Source of the DNA: Paenibacillus glycinis
GTDB lineage: Bacteria > Bacillota > Bacilli > Paenibacillales > Paenibacillaceae
DNA length: 64,000 nt
Direction of reading: 5' to 3'
Assembly: GCF_009909185.1 (NCBI RefSeq)
Contig: NZ_JAAAMV010000018.1
Location: 62,001-126,000, forward strand
A program made the position numbers and the translations under genes. Below, piece by piece: positions 34,394 through 46,987 of the stretch; the first letter of the stretch is position 1, and the number at the start of each line of letters is the position of its first letter. The notes under the pieces were generated by a model. It was not told the origin of the DNA. It ran no database searches and saw only the letters and a list, made by a program, of their open reading frames with translations.

Positions 34394-35131
34394 ATGACTG
34401 TGACGTGGAATATTCAGCTGTTTGCCGGCCTGTCCGATCGATTCGGCAGTCCTGCCATTCAGCTCGAGCTCCCGCATGACGAGCTTACCGTGGCGCGGCT
34501 GAAACAAACGCTCGCCGAGCTTTACCCTGCGCATGCCGCGCTCATCGCCATCTCGTTCATGGCCCGCAACCAGGCCTATGCGGCCGATGGCCAACTGCTG
34601 CATGCCGCGGACGAATTGGCCTTGCTCCCGCCCGTATCGGGCGGCGAGGATACAGGGCCTGCCGCCGGGACATCCTCCGCGCAGGAGGACCGATACCGGG
34701 TCACTTCCGATCCGTTGTCCGTCGAGGCCGTGACGGCGCTTGTCATCGTCCCCGATAACGGCGCGACCCTTACTTTCACGGGTACGACGAGAGAGTGGAC
34801 GCAGGGACAGCGAACCGTCCGGCTCGAATACGAGGCTTACGTCCCCATGGCCGTCAAAACGCTGGAACAGATCGGGGAAGAGATCGAGGCGCGCTGGCCC
34901 GGAACGAAATGCGCCATTTGGCATCGGACCGGAGTCGTGGATATCGCCGAGGTCAGCGTCGTGATCGCCGTGTCCTCCCCCCACCGCGATGCTTGCTATG
35001 AGGCAAGCCGTTACGCGATCGAGCGGCTGAAACAAATCGTGCCCATCTGGAAACGCGAGATCTGGGAAGACGGTTCCGAATGGAAAGGCTCTCAGCTGGG
35101 TCCGTGGAATCCGATCGCGCAGGGGCGATAG
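34394..35131 (+). CDS. MoaD-MoaE fusion (molybdopterin synthase, both subunits)
   Basis: A 245-residue fusion. Residues 1-84 are a ubiquitin-like MoaD ending in PPVSGG, whose terminal glycine normally receives the thiocarboxylate. A 12-16 residue acidic/Ser linker follows, and residues about 98-245 are MoaE, including the C-terminal PIWKREIWEDGSEW active-site stretch. MoaD's glycine must be free to act, so either cleavage after Gly84 occurs or the fusion is a storage form; a comparable fusion (MoaX) is known in mycobacteria. Translation starts at the ATG at 34394 after GAGGGG. Divergent from moaA. Confidence 0.93.
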   Translation: MTVTWNIQLFAGLSDRFGSPAIQLELPHDELTVARLKQTLAELYPAHAALIAISFMARNQAYAADGQLLHAADELALLPPVSGGEDTGPAAGTSSAQEDRYRVTSDPLSVEAVTALVIVPDNGATLTFTGTTREWTQGQRTVRLEYEAYVPMAVKTLEQIGEEIEARWPGTKCAIWHRTGVVDIAEVSVVIAVSSPHRDACYEASRYAIERLKQIVPIWKREIWEDGSEWKGSQLGPWNPIAQGR

Positions 35132-35150
35132 CGGCTCGTTAAAGAAACAT

Positions 35151-35178
35151 TAACATGTAAAGCCTTGCATGCCGATAA
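35151..35178 (+). promoter_or_regulatory. Possible sigma-D promoter of the second HD-GYP gene
   Basis: TAAC (35151-35154), 16 bases, GCCGATAA (35171-35178) resembles the motility sigma factor consensus (TAAA, 15 bases, GCCGATAT). The -10 matches 7 of 8 positions. It leaves a leader of about 100 bases to the start at 35284. The -35 is weak. Confidence 0.4.
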
Positions 35179-35283
35179 GGAATATAGCACTAGTTCCACT
35201 ATATGCTCTTATTGCCAAATTTACATTTTATTGCTACCATTGACGTACCTATTGCCTATTTCATAGCCGCTTAGAGGTGGATC

Positions 35284-36339
35284 ATGCGTATACACGTGAC
35301 GGAGCTTAAAGCCGGGGACAAGTTAAGCCACGATACATTCAACTCCTATGGACTGCACGTACTCTCCAAGGGCACGGATTTATTCGCGAGGGAAATATCG
35401 AAGCTCTTCCAGCATCAGATCGATTACGTCGACATCGACGCAAGACCATCGGAAGAACCGGCGATACGCACGATCGAATCCGGGCTGAGCCCGAAATGGC
35501 TCCCTACCGTAGAGCCGATCTATCAAGACGCGGTCAGCGGCTGCGAGCAATTGTTCATGGAAGCCTTCCAGAACGGCAAAATCGTGGAAGACGACGTCGT
35601 GCATACGTTCCAGCCGTTGGTCGACAACTTCAGAATGGAGCGCGACGTCGTCTCCATGCTGCTATTGTTGAATACGAAGGACGACTATACGTACCAGCAC
35701 TCCGTGCAGGTCGGCATGTTGGCTTATTTCCTCGCTTCATGGCTCGATTACAGCGAAGAAGAAGCGGTCAAGATCGGTCAAGCCGGCTTCCTGCACGACA
35801 TCGGCAAATGCCAGATCCAGGAAGCCATCTTGAACAAACCGGACAAGCTGTCCACGGACGAGTTCGAGACGATCAAGAAGCATACGATCTTCGGCCATCG
35901 CATCATCACGGATTCGTTCGGCGCTTCGCTCGCGGCTACCGTTGCGCTCGAGCATCATGAGCGGATCGACGGTACCGGTTACCCGAATCGCATCGCCGGC
36001 TCGGACATGCATCCCGTCTCCAAAATCGTCGCCGTGGCCGACGTGTACAGCGCCATGATCTCATCGCGGGTTTATCAGAAGAAGCGCGATCTGCTGTTCG
36101 TGCTCAAAGAGTTGTACCGAATGAGCTTCTCGGAGCTCGATCCGGAAACGACGCATACCTTCATTCGGCATATGATCCCGAATTTCATCGGCAAGCAGGT
36201 CGAATTGGAAACCGGCGAGACCGGCACGATCATCATGACGCATTCCTCGGAATTTTTCAGGCCCCTGATCCGCGTCGAAGAGCGTTTTATCGATTTAACG
36301 GTCGAGCGCAGCCTGGAAGTAAAGCATGTGTTTATGTAG
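35284..36339 (+). CDS. HD-GYP domain protein 2 (predicted c-di-GMP phosphodiesterase)
   Basis: A 351-residue soluble protein with the same layout as the HD-GYP protein at 29110: an N-terminal region, HD pair at His171-Asp172 (LHDIGKCQ), HHERIDGTGYP at 224-234, and a C-terminal beta domain (about 300-351, GKQVELETGETGTIIM). Both HD-GYP signatures are complete, so it should be active. GAGGTGG lies before the ATG. A sigma-D-like element 105-130 bases upstream would tie it to motility. It ends in a bidirectional terminator facing sufB. Confidence 0.9.
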   Translation: MRIHVTELKAGDKLSHDTFNSYGLHVLSKGTDLFAREISKLFQHQIDYVDIDARPSEEPAIRTIESGLSPKWLPTVEPIYQDAVSGCEQLFMEAFQNGKIVEDDVVHTFQPLVDNFRMERDVVSMLLLLNTKDDYTYQHSVQVGMLAYFLASWLDYSEEEAVKIGQAGFLHDIGKCQIQEAILNKPDKLSTDEFETIKKHTIFGHRIITDSFGASLAATVALEHHERIDGTGYPNRIAGSDMHPVSKIVAVADVYSAMISSRVYQKKRDLLFVLKELYRMSFSELDPETTHTFIRHMIPNFIGKQVELETGETGTIIMTHSSEFFRPLIRVEERFIDLTVERSLEVKHVFM

Positions 36340-36363
36340 TATCCGCCATTATCCGCGTCATGA

Positions 36364-36412
36364 GAAAAGCTCCGATACGCGGCTTCGCAAGAAGCCGGTC
36401 TCGGAGCTTTTC
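36364..36412. terminator. Bidirectional terminator between HD-GYP 2 and sufB
   Basis: A perfect 12-bp stem, GAAAAGCTCCGA (36364-36375) with its complement (36401-36412), followed by T residues on the plus strand and with an A-rich arm giving T residues on the minus strand. Confidence 0.92.
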
Positions 36413-36439
36413 TTTGCATCGATTGGCCGCTCGGACGAA

Positions 36440-37837
36440 TTAACCGATCGAGCCTTCCATTTCGAACTTGATCAGACGGTTCATCTCGACCGCGTACTCC
36501 ATTGGCAGTTCTTTCGTGAACGGCTCGATGAAGCCCATAACGATCATCTGCGTCGCTTCCGCTTCCGTCAGTCCGCGGCTCATCAGGTAGAACAACTGGT
36601 CCTCGGACACCTTGGATACCGTCGCCTCATGCTCGAGCGTGATGTTGTCGTTCATGATTTCGTTGTACGGAATCGTATCCGACGTCGATTGGTTATCCAG
36701 AATCAGCGTATCGCATTTGATGTTCGCTTTGGAGCCTTCGGAGTTGCGTCCGAACGATGCCAAGCCGCGGTACGTCACTTTGCCGCCGTGCTTGCTGATC
36801 GATTTGGAAACGATCGTCGACGTCGTATCAGGCGCAAGATGCGTCATTTTGGCGCCTGCGTCCTGATGCTGGCCTTTGCCGGCTACGGCGATGGAAAGCA
36901 CCATGCCTTTCGCGCCGCGGCCTTTCAGAACGACAGCCGGGTACTTCATCGTCAGCTTGGAGCCGATGTTGCCGTCGACCCATTCCATCGTCGCGTTCTC
37001 TTCCGCAACCGCGCGTTTGGTCACGAGGTTGTAGATGTTCGGCGCCCAGTTCTGGATCGTCGTATAGCGGCAGCGGGCGTTCTTGAGCACGAGGATCTCG
37101 ACGACCGCGCTGTGCAGCGAGTTCGTGCTGTAGATCGGAGCCGTGCAGCCTTCGACGTAGTGCACGAAGCTGTCTTCGTCGGCCACGATCAGCGTACGCT
37201 CGAATTGGCCCATGTTTTCGGAATTGATCCGGAAGTACGCCTGCAGCGGAATTTCGCACTTGACGCCTTTCGGCACGTAGATGAAGCTGCCGCCGGACCA
37301 TACCGCGCTGTTAAGCGCAGCGAACTTATTGTCGGCCGGAGGGATGATCGTACCGAAGTACTGCTTGAAGATCTCCGGGTATTCGCGAAGCGCGGTATCG
37401 GTATCGGTGAAAATCACGCCCTGCTTCTCCAGGTCTTCCTGCATGCTGTGGTAAACGACCTCGGATTCGTACTGCGCGGATACGCCGGCGAGGAACTTCT
37501 GCTCCGCCTCCGGAATGCCCAGCTTGTCGAACGTTTCCTTGATCTCCGTCGGAACCTCTTCCCACGTCTTGCCTTGCTTCTCGGACGGACGGACGTAGTA
37601 CTGGATATCGTCGAAATCCAGGTCGTCCATGTTGCCGCCCCACTTCGGCATCGGCATTTTGTTGAATTGCTCGAGCGCCTTCAGACGGAACTCCAGCATC
37701 CATTCGGGCTCGCCCTTGATCTCCGAAATCGTGCGGACGACTTCCGGCGTCAACCCTTTACCGGATTGGAAAATCGCCTTATGCTCGTCGCGAAAGCCAT
37801 ACTTGTACTCTTCCAAATCGGGCATTTGCTTCGCCAT
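36440..37837 (-). CDS. sufB: Fe-S cluster assembly protein SufB
   Basis: The scaffold subunit of the SufBC2D complex on which new iron-sulphur clusters form. The 465-residue protein has the full SufB core ([51 protein letters not shown]) and the C-terminal SKSISKHGG region. It is last in the sufCDSUB operon, the order of Bacillus, 51 bases after sufU. Confidence 0.97.
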   Translation of the reverse strand: MAKQMPDLEEYKYGFRDEHKAIFQSGKGLTPEVVRTISEIKGEPEWMLEFRLKALEQFNKMPMPKWGGNMDDLDFDDIQYYVRPSEKQGKTWEEVPTEIKETFDKLGIPEAEQKFLAGVSAQYESEVVYHSMQEDLEKQGVIFTDTDTALREYPEIFKQYFGTIIPPADNKFAALNSAVWSGGSFIYVPKGVKCEIPLQAYFRINSENMGQFERTLIVADEDSFVHYVEGCTAPIYSTNSLHSAVVEILVLKNARCRYTTIQNWAPNIYNLVTKRAVAEENATMEWVDGNIGSKLTMKYPAVVLKGRGAKGMVLSIAVAGKGQHQDAGAKMTHLAPDTTSTIVSKSISKHGGKVTYRGLASFGRNSEGSKANIKCDTLILDNQSTSDTIPYNEIMNDNITLEHEATVSKVSEDQLFYLMSRGLTEAEATQMIVMGFIEPFTKELPMEYAVEMNRLIKFEMEGSIG

Positions 37838-37888
37838 TGTGATTGCCTCCTTCTTCTTGCTTCTATGCTTCGCGCAGGAGCGCGTTCG

Positions 37889-40834
<2,946 letters not shown>

Positions 40835-40854
40835 TTCACTTGCTCCTCCTCCGA

Positions 40855-41634
<780 letters not shown>

Positions 41635-41706
41635 GGTATACTGCTCCCTCCGAAAAGTCGCGTTGTTTCATATTGAAACAATTCCTCTTTAGTAATTACT
41701 CTAAAT

Positions 41707-41731
41707 TGATTCTCACTGATTCTCAATTATA
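41707..41731 (-). promoter_or_regulatory. suf operon -10 with a 9-bp direct repeat operator
   Basis: On the minus strand TATAAT (41731-41726) is followed at once by two perfect copies of TGAGAATCA separated by one base (41725-41717 and 41715-41707). No good -35 is visible. The repeat sits just past the -10, where a bound repressor would block transcription. GAGAAT-type hexamers resemble Fur-box elements, but a standard inverted Fur box is not present. Confidence 0.5.
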
Positions 41732-41793
41732 TCTTAGTATAACTTCTGCCATAAAGCAATCGGCCCTAGTCCCCGCATGGGGTTCAGGCCCGT

Positions 41794-42408
41794 CTACCGG
41801 GTTAGCGCGGCGCGAATCTCCGCCGTCCTCCGCTCGAATTCCTCGTCGCTCAGAACCGGATGCGCGACAGCATCCGCCGCGAACGGCTCCAAGTTCACCC
41901 AGGATTTGCAGCCCGTGTATGCTTCTTGCATCGGAAGCCGCACAGGCCGGTCTAATAAGTAGACGCGCAGCAGCAGCAGATGAAGCGGCTGCTTCCTTTT
42001 CCATTTTAGACGCTCTTCGGTAAATGTATCCGTCCAGATGTGATAATCCGCGAGCAGATCCACGGTCGCTTGATCGTGAATCTCGATATCGTCCGCCGCT
42101 TCGGCGTAAGCGGCGATCTCCACGGTCGACGATCCCGGCGTCCACGCGTCCAAGACGGCTTGCAGATCGTCCCTGTACGCTTCCTTCAGCAGCTCCGGCC
42201 GTTGATGCTCGTATGCCGGAAGGAGGAAGAAGCGCGGCGACTTCAGCTGAAAATCCTTCGTTTCCTCGGCGATACCTCCTTTGCGGAGCACCATGATCTG
42301 CTTGCCTTCTGCAAGGGCTTTGACCGCCACGGCCCATTCCTTCAGCGCGATTTTTTGATCCATTTCGTTATCGCTGCCCATGTTCGTTTCAACCTCGCTT
42401 CGATCCAT
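41794..42408 (-). CDS. DUF1802 family protein
   Basis: A 204-residue soluble protein. LKEWAVAVKALAEGKQIMVLRKGGI near the N-terminus and FFLLPAYEHQRPELLK are typical of DUF1802; no function is established. Start choice is open: the ATG at 42408 and later in-frame ATGs (MGSDNE, MDQKIA) all lack a clear ribosome site. It lies upstream of sufC on the same strand, separated by the suf promoter, so it is probably a separate unit. Confidence 0.85.
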   Translation of the reverse strand: MDRSEVETNMGSDNEMDQKIALKEWAVAVKALAEGKQIMVLRKGGIAEETKDFQLKSPRFFLLPAYEHQRPELLKEAYRDDLQAVLDAWTPGSSTVEIAAYAEAADDIEIHDQATVDLLADYHIWTDTFTEERLKWKRKQPLHLLLLRVYLLDRPVRLPMQEAYTGCKSWVNLEPFAADAVAHPVLSDEEFERRTAEIRAALTR

Positions 42409-42538
42409 TTAGAATCATTATAACAAACCGAGGTATTCCAACGCGAAATAATTTTCGCTATACTATACTTATTTGGGGTCGAAGCGTACGCACGGCTGGC
42501 CCGAACTTCAACTATAACGATTCGGAGGTGGACTATTC

Positions 42539-43759
42539 TTGTCTGCTTATCATCCTTTAGACGTAACGGAGGCCATTGCCATCGCCCGCGGCCTGGACGG
42601 CGTATTTCAACCGGACGCGCAGCTTACCTGCCGCGAGATCGGAGACGGCAACCTGAACCTGGTCTTTCATATCGCGGATCCCGCCGCGGGACGCAGCATC
42701 ATCCTGAAACAAGCGCTCCCTTACGCGAAGGTCGTCGGCGAATCCTGGCCGCTCACGCTCGACCGCGCGCGCATCGAAAGCGAAGCGCTCCGCCTGGAAG
42801 GCAAGCTTGCGCCGGGCCTCGTTCCGGCGGTGTATTTCTACGATCAGGAGCTTGCGCTTACGGGCATGGAGGACTTGAGCGATCATATCATCATGCGTCA
42901 AGGCCTGATGAACGGCTCCCGCTACCCGCTCTTCGCCGGGCATATCTCGACCTTCCTCGCGCAAACGCTGTTCTTCACGAGCGACCTCGGGCATAACCAA
43001 CAGGAGAAGAAACTGCTGTCCCGCAGCTTCACGAATCCCGAGCTATGCAAGATCACGGAGGATCTCATCTTCGACGATCCGTACCGCGACGCCGAATCGA
43101 ACAGCTTCGAAGAAACGATTCGCGACGAAGCGCTGGCGCTGTGGAGCGACGGCGAGCTTCATCTGGAAGTCGCGATCCTTCGCGAGAAGTTCCTGACGCA
43201 CGCGCAGGCGCTGCTCCACGGCGATCTGCATACGGGCAGCATCTTCATCACGCCGGAATCGACCAAGGTCATCGATCCGGAATTCGCGTACTTCGGTCCG
43301 ATGGGCTTCGATATCGGCGCCGTGCTCGGGAACCTGCTCCTGAACTACGCATCGCGCGAAGGCAGGGACGGATCCGATGCCGAACGCGAAGATTACCGCG
43401 CTTATCTGCTCGATACCGTCACCGACGTCTGGGCGCAGTTCGAGGCCAAATTCCTGGCATTGTGGAACGAGCATGGGGTAGATCGGCTGGCAAATGCCGC
43501 GCCGGGCTATAAAGAGCACTACATGCAGCGCGTTCTGCAGGACACGATCGGCTTCGCCGGCTGCAAAATGGTCCGGCGCATCGTCGGCCTGGCGCATGTC
43601 GCGGACATCGACAAGCTCGCAGACGCTGCCGCTCGCGAGCGCGCGCAGCGCCTGGCCCTGCGCATCGGCAAATCGCTCATCAAGCTGAACCGCGGCGCCG
43701 TTTCCATCAACCAGCTCGTCGATACCGTTCTTGCGGCTTCGGCAGCGGTCAAGGCATAA
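42539..43759 (+). CDS. mtnK: S-methyl-5-thioribose kinase MtnK (TTG start)
   Basis: Phosphorylates methylthioribose in the methionine salvage pathway. The 406-residue protein has a kinase-like fold: GDGNLNLVFHI (nucleotide loop), LLHGDLHTGSIF (catalytic loop) and VIDPEFAYFGPMGFD (metal-binding Asp). The start is a TTG at 42539 with GGAGGTG 9 bases upstream. It forms an operon with mtnA, 18 bases later. No S-box (SAM riboswitch) is seen in the 130-bp upstream region, unlike B. subtilis. Confidence 0.95.
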   Translation: MSAYHPLDVTEAIAIARGLDGVFQPDAQLTCREIGDGNLNLVFHIADPAAGRSIILKQALPYAKVVGESWPLTLDRARIESEALRLEGKLAPGLVPAVYFYDQELALTGMEDLSDHIIMRQGLMNGSRYPLFAGHISTFLAQTLFFTSDLGHNQQEKKLLSRSFTNPELCKITEDLIFDDPYRDAESNSFEETIRDEALALWSDGELHLEVAILREKFLTHAQALLHGDLHTGSIFITPESTKVIDPEFAYFGPMGFDIGAVLGNLLLNYASREGRDGSDAEREDYRAYLLDTVTDVWAQFEAKFLALWNEHGVDRLANAAPGYKEHYMQRVLQDTIGFAGCKMVRRIVGLAHVADIDKLADAAARERAQRLALRIGKSLIKLNRGAVSINQLVDTVLAASAAVKA

Positions 43760-43777
43760 AGAAAGGAGTACGACATC

Positions 43778-44842
43778 ATGGAATCTACCGCTTATCAAGG
43801 CTTGCAATCCGTCATCTGGTCAGGCTCGCATCTGGATCTGCTCGACCAGCGTCTGCTGCCGGAAGAGATCGTCTACCTGTCGCTCGTCTCCGCGCAGGAT
43901 GTCTGGGAGGCGATTCGCCACCTTAAAGTCCGCGGGGCGCCGGCCATCGGCATCGCCGCCGCTTACGGCGTCGTGCTGGGCAGCCGAGACGCAGCCGGCG
44001 AGAAGTCGGCGTGGCTCCAAGCGGCGCGCGACGCGGCCGCCCATCTCGCGACATCGCGGCCGACCGCCGTCAATCTGTTCTGGGCGCTCGACCGGATGAC
44101 GGCCCGCGCGGAGACGCTCGCCGCATCCGATCTTGACCTGGCGGGCAGCAAGGAAGCGCTGCTCCAAGAAGCGATCGCCATTCAAAGCGAAGACGAAGCG
44201 ACGAACCGCCTCATCGGCGAGCATGCGCTGACGCTCTTCCAGGACGGCATGGGCGTGCTGACGCACTGCAACGCGGGCGGACTGGCAACGGCGAAATACG
44301 GCACGGCGCTCGCGCCGTTCTATCTCGCGCTGGAACAAGGGATCAGTCTCCGCGTATTCGCCGACGAGACCCGTCCCGTCCTGCAAGGCGCGCGGTTGAC
44401 CGCGTTCGAGCTGCAGCAGGCCGGCGTCGACGTGACGCTCATCTGCGACAACATGGCCGGGATGGTCATGAGCAAAGGCTGGATCGACGCCGTCATCGTC
44501 GGAACGGACCGCGTCGCGGCCAACGGCGACGTCGCGAACAAGATCGGCACGTACAGCGTCGCCGTGCTCGCCAAAGCGCATAACATCCCGTTCTACGTGG
44601 CTTGTCCCTTGTCGACGATCGACTTGAACACGCCGTCCGGCGCCGAGATTCCGATCGAGGAGCGCAGCCCGGAGGAGATTACGGAAGGCTTCGGCAAGCG
44701 CACGGCACCGGCAGGCGTAAAGGTGTACAACCCCGCCTTCGACGTGACGCCGAACGAATACGTGACCGCGATCATTACGGAGAAAGGCATCATTCGCCCT
44801 CCGTTCGACGTAAATCTCAAAGCGCTGTTCGCCGATTTATAA
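43778..44842 (+). CDS. mtnA: Methylthioribose-1-phosphate isomerase MtnA
   Basis: Converts methylthioribose 1-phosphate to methylthioribulose 1-phosphate, the step after MtnK. It belongs to the eIF2B-like family; [19 protein letters not shown] (catalytic Cys region) and [18 protein letters not shown] (catalytic Asp region) are intact. 354 residues. AAAGGAG precedes the ATG. It ends at a hairpin terminator. The remaining salvage genes are not in the window. Confidence 0.96.
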   Translation: MESTAYQGLQSVIWSGSHLDLLDQRLLPEEIVYLSLVSAQDVWEAIRHLKVRGAPAIGIAAAYGVVLGSRDAAGEKSAWLQAARDAAAHLATSRPTAVNLFWALDRMTARAETLAASDLDLAGSKEALLQEAIAIQSEDEATNRLIGEHALTLFQDGMGVLTHCNAGGLATAKYGTALAPFYLALEQGISLRVFADETRPVLQGARLTAFELQQAGVDVTLICDNMAGMVMSKGWIDAVIVGTDRVAANGDVANKIGTYSVAVLAKAHNIPFYVACPLSTIDLNTPSGAEIPIEERSPEEITEGFGKRTAPAGVKVYNPAFDVTPNEYVTAIITEKGIIRPPFDVNLKALFADL

Positions 44843-44866
44843 ACGGCGTGCAGCACCCGCACGAAC

Positions 44867-44907
44867 AAGGCAGCCCGCGCATGAATCCCTGCGCCGTGCT
44901 GCCTTTT
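44867..44907 (+). terminator. Terminator after mtnKA
   Basis: AAGGCAGC (44867-44874) pairs with GCTGCCTT (44898-44905), with further GCGC pairs inside, followed by T residues. Confidence 0.8.
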
Positions 44908-44972
44908 CGCTTTCCGGCCCGATTGAACGCCGTTTGATCGATTTGCGTCCGGATCGACTTAATTCCCGACCG

Positions 44973-45707
44973 TCACCAAAACTTCCAGGACGGTTTCTTG
45001 CCTACGTTGGCGCGGGTCTCGTGGATGAGCTGGCTGACCCCGCCTTGCTCGAGTTTCTCGATGAGCGCGTCGAAGCCGCGATCCAACTTAACCTGCATTT
45101 CTTCTTCGTACAACGGCACGATGGCGTAGAAACGGATCAAACGTTCCTCGTCCATCCGCAGCGTCTGGAACTCCGAAGCCGCATCGAGCGGCGGAAGCAG
45201 CACGAATCCGTTTTGCTTCGTTCGGGCGGACAGCCGCTTCGCGGGGTTCCCGTTCGGCATCGTATGGGAGATCGCGAGCCAACTGCCGTATTCATGAGGA
45301 AACCTCGCCAGCTTCTTCAGCCAGAAGACCGGCCAATAATGGTCCATGTTCTGAAAGGCCTCCTGCGAAATAGGCCAAGACGCCGGCAGGAACACCATCA
45401 ACTCCGCGTACCGATAATCCGGCAATGGTTCCGGCGCATTCATCGGCTTGTAGCTCATGCCCGTCGTGAACAACGTGTGATAGTTCCGTCCCGGCGACGG
45501 TTTGATCCAGTGCACGTCCACATGCACGAGATCGGAAATGATCTCGTGAAACACGGCCTCCACCTCGCCGTAGTGACTTTCCACGTGCGACTGGATTTTC
45601 TCCATCCAGCCTTCTTCGCCGAAGTCCGGCGCTTCCCACTCCCGTTCCCGCAGCTCGTACTTGTAGACCGGTTGGCCCGAGGCCGTGTATTCCGTTGGCT
45701 TTACCAT
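44973..45707 (-). CDS. Suppressor-of-fused (SUFU) domain protein
   Basis: A 244-residue protein with one SUFU-type domain: HWIKPSPGRNYHTLFTTGMSYKPMN and YAELMVFLPASWPIS are the recognisable parts, with LLPPLDAASEF later. The name comes from the animal Hedgehog regulator; in bacteria such proteins are common, of unknown role, and often act as immunity-like or interaction modules. The ATG at 45707 follows GGGGG; the longer frame runs through the terminator of yunC. It appears single, with no toxin-like partner next to it. Confidence 0.82.
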   Translation of the reverse strand: MVKPTEYTASGQPVYKYELREREWEAPDFGEEGWMEKIQSHVESHYGEVEAVFHEIISDLVHVDVHWIKPSPGRNYHTLFTTGMSYKPMNAPEPLPDYRYAELMVFLPASWPISQEAFQNMDHYWPVFWLKKLARFPHEYGSWLAISHTMPNGNPAKRLSARTKQNGFVLLPPLDAASEFQTLRMDEERLIRFYAIVPLYEEEMQVKLDRGFDALIEKLEQGGVSQLIHETRANVGKKPSWKFW

Positions 45708-45806
45708 ATGTATTCCCCCGCTTTCCAGGCTGGCCGATGCGAGCCTAATCGAACAATTTGACAGAACCTGTCGAATCTCCTTGTTCGTCCCAAGTAAAAT
45801 CCTGAC

Positions 45807-45878
45807 AAAAAAAACCCCTCCAGCGCTGCCGCACCGAACGTCCGGAAAAGAACGTCGCGGCCGACCGTTGCAGGAGGG
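45807..45878 (-). terminator. Terminator after yunC
   Basis: Read on the minus strand, CCCTCC (45878-45873) pairs with GGAGGG (45821-45816) around a long internal structure, followed by eight T residues (45814-45807). Confidence 0.7.
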
Positions 45879-45893
45879 CTCGAACATCGCTAT

Positions 45894-46199
45894 CTATACC
45901 ATCAAGAGAAGGGCGTCCGCCCCTTTCATGCCTACCGTAATGCCAAGCGCTTCGGCCGTTCCCGTCACCGATTCGAGGGGAGCCGCCATCAATTCCTCCA
46001 GCGTCCTCACGCCGACCGCACGGCCGGCGATAATGCCCCGGTCCTTCAACCGTTCGTTCAGCAGCGCGACGTCGAGCGCGCCGCACATGATATAGCCTTT
46101 ATCCGTCGCGACGGCCAACAGCGTCGTCTTCGGCAGAAGCACTTCCACGCCGAGAGCCGTACTGCCGTCCGCAAGCGAAATCGGCACCATTCGCATCAT
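45894..46199 (-). CDS. yunC: DUF1805 family protein YunC
   Basis: A 101-residue protein with the compact alpha/beta fold of YunC: VEVLLPKTTLLAVATDKGYIMCGALDV followed by RAVGVRTLEEL. No activity is established. The ATG at 46199 comes 8 bases after GGGAGGAGG and gives the same length as Bacillus YunC; the in-frame ATG at 46235 would put the ribosome site inside the gene. Confidence 0.87.
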   Translation of the reverse strand: MMRMVPISLADGSTALGVEVLLPKTTLLAVATDKGYIMCGALDVALLNERLKDRGIIAGRAVGVRTLEELMAAPLESVTGTAEALGITVGMKGADALLLMV

Positions 46200-46393
46200 C
46201 CGAGCCACCTCCTCCCGCGCTTGCCGCTCCAGCATTCCCTTCGGGAAATCGCTTCTTCACTATATGCTGCGCCGCGCCGCGGAGTGTTGGCGGATATACC
46301 GGTTAACAAAGACATAAAGAAGCAATGGGACTACTTAAATTAGGGCTTTGGTGGTATGATGAATTTACCTAAAGAACTAATTGGAGCCGGAAA

Positions 46394-46855
46394 ATGAACC
46401 CCAAACACAAAAGCGAAAAACAGTCAGACGCCCATTTGTTTAACGTAGACCTGCTCGTCGAAAGCGGATCCGCCGCCGAGGCTCTGGAGCTGCTGCTCCG
46501 CCTGCTGAATAAAGCCGGATTCGCCGATTACCGAATCAAATCGGGGGTGGAGCTGGGCAGGTTGATCGAAACGCTGGAAGCGCAGGCCGAGCCCAGGGCG
46601 ATCCCCGTCGAGCTCCCTTCGCCTCGACAGCAGGCGGATACGGAACCTGCCCCATCCGTCACGGACCGCATCAAAGGCTTTATCGCGAACAACACCTTGA
46701 TTCGCATTACGGTCAACAAAGGCTTCGGCATCCGGCTGAGCATTCCGTGCCGCCTCATTAACTTGGACGAGTCGACCCAAATCTTGACGGTATACCATGT
46801 GGACGAGAAACAAGTCTATACGTTCAGCCTGAACGAAATCGACGATTTCACTTAA
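46394..46855 (+). CDS. Uncharacterised protein with possible Sm-like C-terminal domain, 153 aa
   Basis: I do not recognise this gene. The product has a helical N-terminal part (about 14-65, leucine-rich), a Pro/Glu-rich linker (about 66-90) and a C-terminal beta-rich part (about 95-153: TLIRITVNKGFGIRLSIPC, then ILTVYHVDEKQVYTFSLNEI). The C-terminal strand pattern recalls small Sm-like or PilZ-like barrels; this is a guess from alternation. TTGGAG lies 7 bases before the ATG. An extended -10, TGGTATGAT (46352-46360), may be its promoter. It ends at a bidirectional terminator. Confidence 0.72.
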   Translation: MNPKHKSEKQSDAHLFNVDLLVESGSAAEALELLLRLLNKAGFADYRIKSGVELGRLIETLEAQAEPRAIPVELPSPRQQADTEPAPSVTDRIKGFIANNTLIRITVNKGFGIRLSIPCRLINLDESTQILTVYHVDEKQVYTFSLNEIDDFT

Positions 46856-46890
46856 CCTCGGCGAGCCCCCCTTAGACTATCCTCAAACTA

Positions 46891-46936
46891 AAACGAGCCC
46901 CTCCCGCCTTCGTAATCGGCGCGGAGCGGCTCGTTT
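46891..46936. terminator. Bidirectional terminator between the 153-aa gene and ywdK
   Basis: AAACGAGCC (46891-46899) pairs perfectly with GGCTCGTTT (46928-46936) between two convergent genes. Confidence 0.82.
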
Positions 46937-46987
46937 GTCGTGCATGCGCAGCGGCGGTTCACGTAGAAGAACCGACATGCACGGCCC

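Noticed and set aside
42409..42538. SAM riboswitch before mtnK.
   Set aside because: The region is too short and shows no S-box core or terminator hairpin.
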